From contig CAVFDI010000075.1 of assembly GCA_963621145.1 (NCBI GenBank), positions 1 through 7,164 on the forward strand: a stretch of 7,164 nucleotides of DNA. The letters run 5' to 3'. The stretch is from W0P28-013 sp963621145 (GTDB lineage Bacteria > Bacteroidota > Bacteroidia > Bacteroidales > Paludibacteraceae). The position numbers and the translations under genes are program-made. Of the stretch, positions 4,944 to 7,164 are shown in pieces. Below the pieces are notes generated by a model, which saw nothing but the letters and a program-made list of their open reading frames with translations, had not been told where the DNA came from and searched no databases. The first letter of the stretch is position 1. The number at the start of each line of letters is the position of its first letter.

Positions 4944-5309
4944 ATGAAGAAAGGTTTAATCGCTTTATCGGTAATTAGTTCGATTGCCATTGCGGTGTTG
5001 ATCATCTATTTGGTGATAAAGAAAAAGAAGTCGGGAACAAGTTCTGATGGCACTTCAAGTGCAGCATCGTCGGACTTTCCGCTGAAATACAACCTCTTTT
5101 TGCGCTCCGACAAAATTGCCGAGTTGCAAGCGAAGTTGAACAACAAACTAAACGCTTCCGTCGAGCCGAACTTCCCCAAAGATAGTAGTGGCGTCTATAT
5201 CAAATCCTTGAAAGAAGATGGCTACTTTGGCGACAAGACTTTGGCCGTCGTCAAATACTTCTGCGATGGGCAGGAAGAGGTAACCGAAAAGATGTTTAAT
5301 GCGCTTTAA
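4944..5309 (+). CDS. N-anchored protein with peptidoglycan-binding-like domain
   Basis: The 121-residue product opens with a hydrophobic anchor (about 5-25) followed by KKKK and a Ser/Thr/Gly-rich flexible linker (29-43). Residues 46-121 resemble a PG_binding_1-type three-helix domain: LRSDKIAELQAKLNN corresponds to the helix before the LQ-x-x-LN element. EDGYFGDKTLAVVKYF (91-106) corresponds to the DGxFGxxTxxAVxxFQ element, and a last helix closes the domain. Domains of this type bind the cell wall in hydrolases and phage proteins. No catalytic domain is attached, so it would position the particle or another enzyme at the wall. The sequence between the two elements is longer than usual. The TAA shares its final A with the ATG of the next gene. 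Confidence 0.78.
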   Translation: MKKGLIALSVISSIAIAVLIIYLVIKKKKSGTSSDGTSSAASSDFPLKYNLFLRSDKIAELQAKLNNKLNASVEPNFPKDSSGVYIKSLKEDGYFGDKTLAVVKYFCDGQEEVTEKMFNAL

Positions 5310-5596
5310 TGCAAGAAAAAACGATGTTGAAAAGCACCTACAATGCAATATCGAGCAGCGATGCCGACCTTGTGATAATCGAGGGCGACGACGTCTACAA
5401 CTGCTACCTGATGCCCAGTGTGAATAACGCAGGCAATGCAGAGGTGGAATCGTTGGCATGTTGGCGCATCGAGAAGTTAGCAAAGACAGAAACCGATGGC
5501 GTGGTGACCTACAAACGGCTCTATCCGCAAGGATCGGCTGCATTTTGTTTTGCGGCTGCGCAATACAACACTTACGAATACTCCTACAAGAAATGA
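5309..5596 (+). CDS. 95-residue soluble virion-type protein
   Basis: The ATG at 5309 overlaps the preceding stop by one base. A second Met at residue 6 (5324) is an alternative start. The product has no membrane span. The pattern WRIEKL (52-57), then TDGVVTYKRLYPQGSAAF and a final aromatic YEYSYK, resembles small phage structural proteins that precede receptor-binding genes and carry a W-x-I-x-K/R core with a closing F/Y-rich strand. This similarity is remembered, not verified. It begins a block of three soluble proteins after ten membrane proteins. A role as an adaptor between virion vertex and spike is inferred. Confidence 0.72.
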   Translation: MQEKTMLKSTYNAISSSDADLVIIEGDDVYNCYLMPSVNNAGNAEVESLACWRIEKLAKTETDGVVTYKRLYPQGSAAFCFAAAQYNTYEYSYKK

Positions 5597-5599
5597 TCG

Positions 5600-6304
5600 A
5601 TGGCATTGAACGAGTTACAATATAATCCCTTTACGAGGAAGTTGGATATAGCAGGCTCCTCCGATGCCCCGATGACCGAGGCAGAGATCAATGCCTTGTG
5701 TCCGCTCGAATCGGACGATGCGGTGCTTCCCGATGGGGTCGTAATCACCTCAATGAAACACATACCACTGACGGCAGACGAGATAGAACAACTCACGCCG
5801 TTTGATGAGCCAGTTACTCCGCCAATCGATGCGGCAGTCAAGACTGAAAATGTGGCGCTGTCGTTTGGAACATACTTCGCCGACAGCAAAGAGATAAAAT
5901 GGTATGCAGGCAATGGCGTAGTCCGTCTGACGCAAAGCAAAGGCTATGGCACCACCGCTGTGAACGAATCCTACATCGCTGCACCACGGTTCTACAAAGG
6001 TCACATTTTGTACTTGGAGACCTTGACCGTGGGAACTTACATCCAATCGATACGGATAAAGTATAGTGGTCAGTACAAAGGGAACAACATGGTGGCAGGT
6101 GTAGAGACCGACACCAGCAACAATGTGCTGCAGAATACGGAACTTATTCAAACCTCTTGGAATACTGAAAACGATGGCGAACATGTCGTTCAGACCATCA
6201 ATGGTCAAGGATTGACGCAGATCTACATACAGAACAGCAGCACGGAAACAACTGTACAACTGCGTGTAACCAACATAGAGATAACTTACAAAACCTCCGC
6301 TTGA
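5600..6304 (+). CDS. Putative spike or receptor-binding adaptor, 234 residues
   Basis: The start MALNELQYNPFTRKLDI is like the N-terminal segment of many phage tail or spike proteins that dock to the particle. Two related acidic segments follow, MTEAEINALCPLE (25-37) and LTADEIEQLTPFDE (57-70), joined by a VLPDGVVIT strand. A Pro-rich hinge (71-76) leads to a C-terminal beta-rich domain (about 85-232) with many Tyr, Thr and Asn residues, as in carbohydrate-binding beta-sandwiches. There is no membrane span or catalytic triad. It lies three bases after the previous stop and one base before the collagen-containing spike gene, so the three probably form one assembly. The docking role and sugar binding are inferences. 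Confidence 0.72.
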   Translation: MALNELQYNPFTRKLDIAGSSDAPMTEAEINALCPLESDDAVLPDGVVITSMKHIPLTADEIEQLTPFDEPVTPPIDAAVKTENVALSFGTYFADSKEIKWYAGNGVVRLTQSKGYGTTAVNESYIAAPRFYKGHILYLETLTVGTYIQSIRIKYSGQYKGNNMVAGVETDTSNNVLQNTELIQTSWNTENDGEHVVQTINGQGLTQIYIQNSSTETTVQLRVTNIEITYKTSA

Positions 6305-6305
6305 T

Positions 6306-6983
6306 ATGGAAGAGATACATCAAATAGATAAGACCAATTTAGGCATACTTTGGCAACGCATACGGACGTTTGTCTTGGCTCTGCTCACCTGCAAAGCCGA
6401 CCGCTCGACCACGTTGGCAGGCTATGGCATTACCGATGCCTACACCAAAGAGTCCGTCGACAGCCTACTTGAAGCCATTGAACTGACACCTGGCCCACAA
6501 GGAGAAAAAGGTGAGCAAGGCGCGCAGGGCGCAAAAGGCGACACAGGCGCAGCCGGTAGCGATGGCACAAACGGCTTTGGACTAAAAGGTGAAATCGATG
6601 TAGTCTTTACCATTGCACGCGAAGTTGGCAGCAGTGTCAACTACATTAAGAGCATCAGCAATGTAGATGATGTGACCACACCAGGTCTGTATGTGCTGCA
6701 CGAAGGCATCAAGGCTGATTCCATTATGAGTGTGGAGCAGCTGAACAATAGTGTCGCCATGCAATATGTCATGGTGGGCGGATATGTCGGAATCAGCACA
6801 CAGAAGTTTATCACGCGCACCTGCATGAACGGCACTTGGACCGATTGGGAAGAGTACGACATCTATCCCGACAAGCAGCAGTCGTTGCACTGCCAAGAGA
6901 ACTTCACCATGCACATTGGTGATACCATTCTTGAAATGACAGAGGAGAAATTAGTCAAACTTAAAGCACTTGTAGAGGCATGA
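6306..6983 (+). CDS. Collagen-containing spike or fibre, pyocin-knob-like tip
   Basis: Residues 33-48 (RSTTLAGYGITDAYTK) are the repeat element of phage tail-fibre proteins. Residues 63-92 are ten Gly-X-Y triplets starting GPQGEKGEQGAQGAKGDTG, which would form a trimeric collagen-like shaft. Residues 95-185 resemble the pyocin-knob domain: DDVTTPGLYVL (121-131), a variable middle part and RTCMNGTWTDWEEY (171-184). The C-terminus (200-225) is a short helix-rich end that might support trimerisation. Such proteins bind host surface sugars or receptors. A collagen-like spike (P5) is known in the membrane phage PRD1, so the protein is compatible with a tailless phage as well as a tailed one. Its TGA overlaps the next ATG by four bases (ATGA). 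Confidence 0.85.
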   Translation: MEEIHQIDKTNLGILWQRIRTFVLALLTCKADRSTTLAGYGITDAYTKESVDSLLEAIELTPGPQGEKGEQGAQGAKGDTGAAGSDGTNGFGLKGEIDVVFTIAREVGSSVNYIKSISNVDDVTTPGLYVLHEGIKADSIMSVEQLNNSVAMQYVMVGGYVGISTQKFITRTCMNGTWTDWEEYDIYPDKQQSLHCQENFTMHIGDTILEMTEEKLVKLKALVEA

Positions 6984-7164
6984 TAGAACAACTCATCGCA
7001 CTTGGTGGCTGGGTAGTTAGTGTGATTACTACTATCGTAACCTTTGTTGTGGCGAAGCACAAGCGGCACGACGACGACATCGTCATCATGCAGGAGCGCA
7101 TCGTCGATCTGCTCGACAAGAACGACCGATTCATCAACGAGATTGTGGAACTGCGCAAAGAGAA
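6980..7164 (+). CDS. Membrane/coiled-coil protein, possible holin or spanin, partial
   Basis: The start overlaps the preceding stop as ATGA. The visible 61 residues begin with a hydrophobic segment (about 4-25, MIEQLIALGGWVVSVITTIV and on), a basic-acidic junction (KHKRHDDD) and a heptad-like helix (33-61, I/V/L spaced by charged residues) that continues past the window edge. One N-terminal span followed by a coiled coil is common in phage holin-like and i-spanin-like proteins and also in tethers. Position directly after the spike gene is where lysis genes often sit, and an endolysin may follow. The function is not established. The gene is cut by the end of the window. Confidence 0.7.
   Translation, partial: MIEQLIALGGWVVSVITTIVTFVVAKHKRHDDDIVIMQERIVDLLDKNDRFINEIVELRKE

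Noticed and set aside
6306..6983. Reading the collagen-containing gene as proof of a tailed phage.
   Set aside because: Collagen-like and knob modules also occur in spikes of tailless phages, and no tail or packaging gene of tailed phages is present in the window.
190..7164. tRNA genes, CRISPR arrays, insertion sequences or integrase attachment sites.
   Set aside because: No cloverleaf, regular repeat-spacer pattern, transposase motif or flanking duplication was seen on either strand.

Overview
The window looks like the virion-protein half of a small bacteriophage (or its integrated form). The host is probably a member of the Bacteroidota. All 18 recognisable genes lie on the + strand, packed end to end with several 1-8 base overlaps. 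Most starts have A-rich leaders and no convincing Shine-Dalgarno sequence, as is usual in Bacteroidota. There is also a perfect TAnnTTTG, the -7 element known from Bacteroides, at 88-95. The host assignment is an inference; no host gene is visible.

Layout. 1-189: the tail of an upstream unit and a strong intrinsic terminator (95-137). 190-687: two very small single-span membrane proteins separated by a 216-base gene-free stretch with imperfect direct repeats. 717-1388: a soluble, beta-rich 223-residue protein, the best candidate for the major capsid protein. 1414-1980: a helical tail-anchored membrane protein, followed by an internal terminator-like hairpin (2007-2046). 2063-5309: ten short genes, all predicted single-span membrane proteins. 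Four of the ten carry a recognisable soluble domain: a HEIGH zinc metallopeptidase, an LRAT/PLAAT-like (NlpC/P60-related) enzyme, an annexin-like repeat and a peptidoglycan-binding-like domain. 5309-6983: three soluble proteins of receptor-binding or spike type, the last with a collagen-like Gly-X-Y stretch and a pyocin-knob-like domain. 6980-7164: the start of a membrane/coiled-coil protein, a possible holin or spanin.

Interpretation. Fourteen of the 18 genes encode proteins with exactly one predicted transmembrane segment. There is no terminase, portal, tape measure, sheath or other tailed-phage gene here. A run of small single-span membrane proteins beside a short capsid-protein candidate and a collagen-containing spike is the architecture known from tailless icosahedral phages with an internal lipid membrane (Tectiviridae such as PRD1, Corticoviridae such as PM2, and the Flavobacterium ssDNA phage FLiP). 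I propose that this is such a phage, possibly a little-described one. The capsid assignment rests on context and composition, not on a recognised signature.

How the parts may work together (inference): the capsid protein encloses a membrane studded with the small proteins. The peptidoglycan-binding-like protein, metallopeptidase and LRAT-like enzyme would help breach the cell wall and membrane or mature the particle. The 5309-6983 proteins would form the vertex spike that recognises the host. Three of the membrane proteins, including the metallopeptidase, share the pentapeptide SRADG, which may be a processing or docking signal. Replication, packaging and lysis-enzyme genes must lie outside the window.
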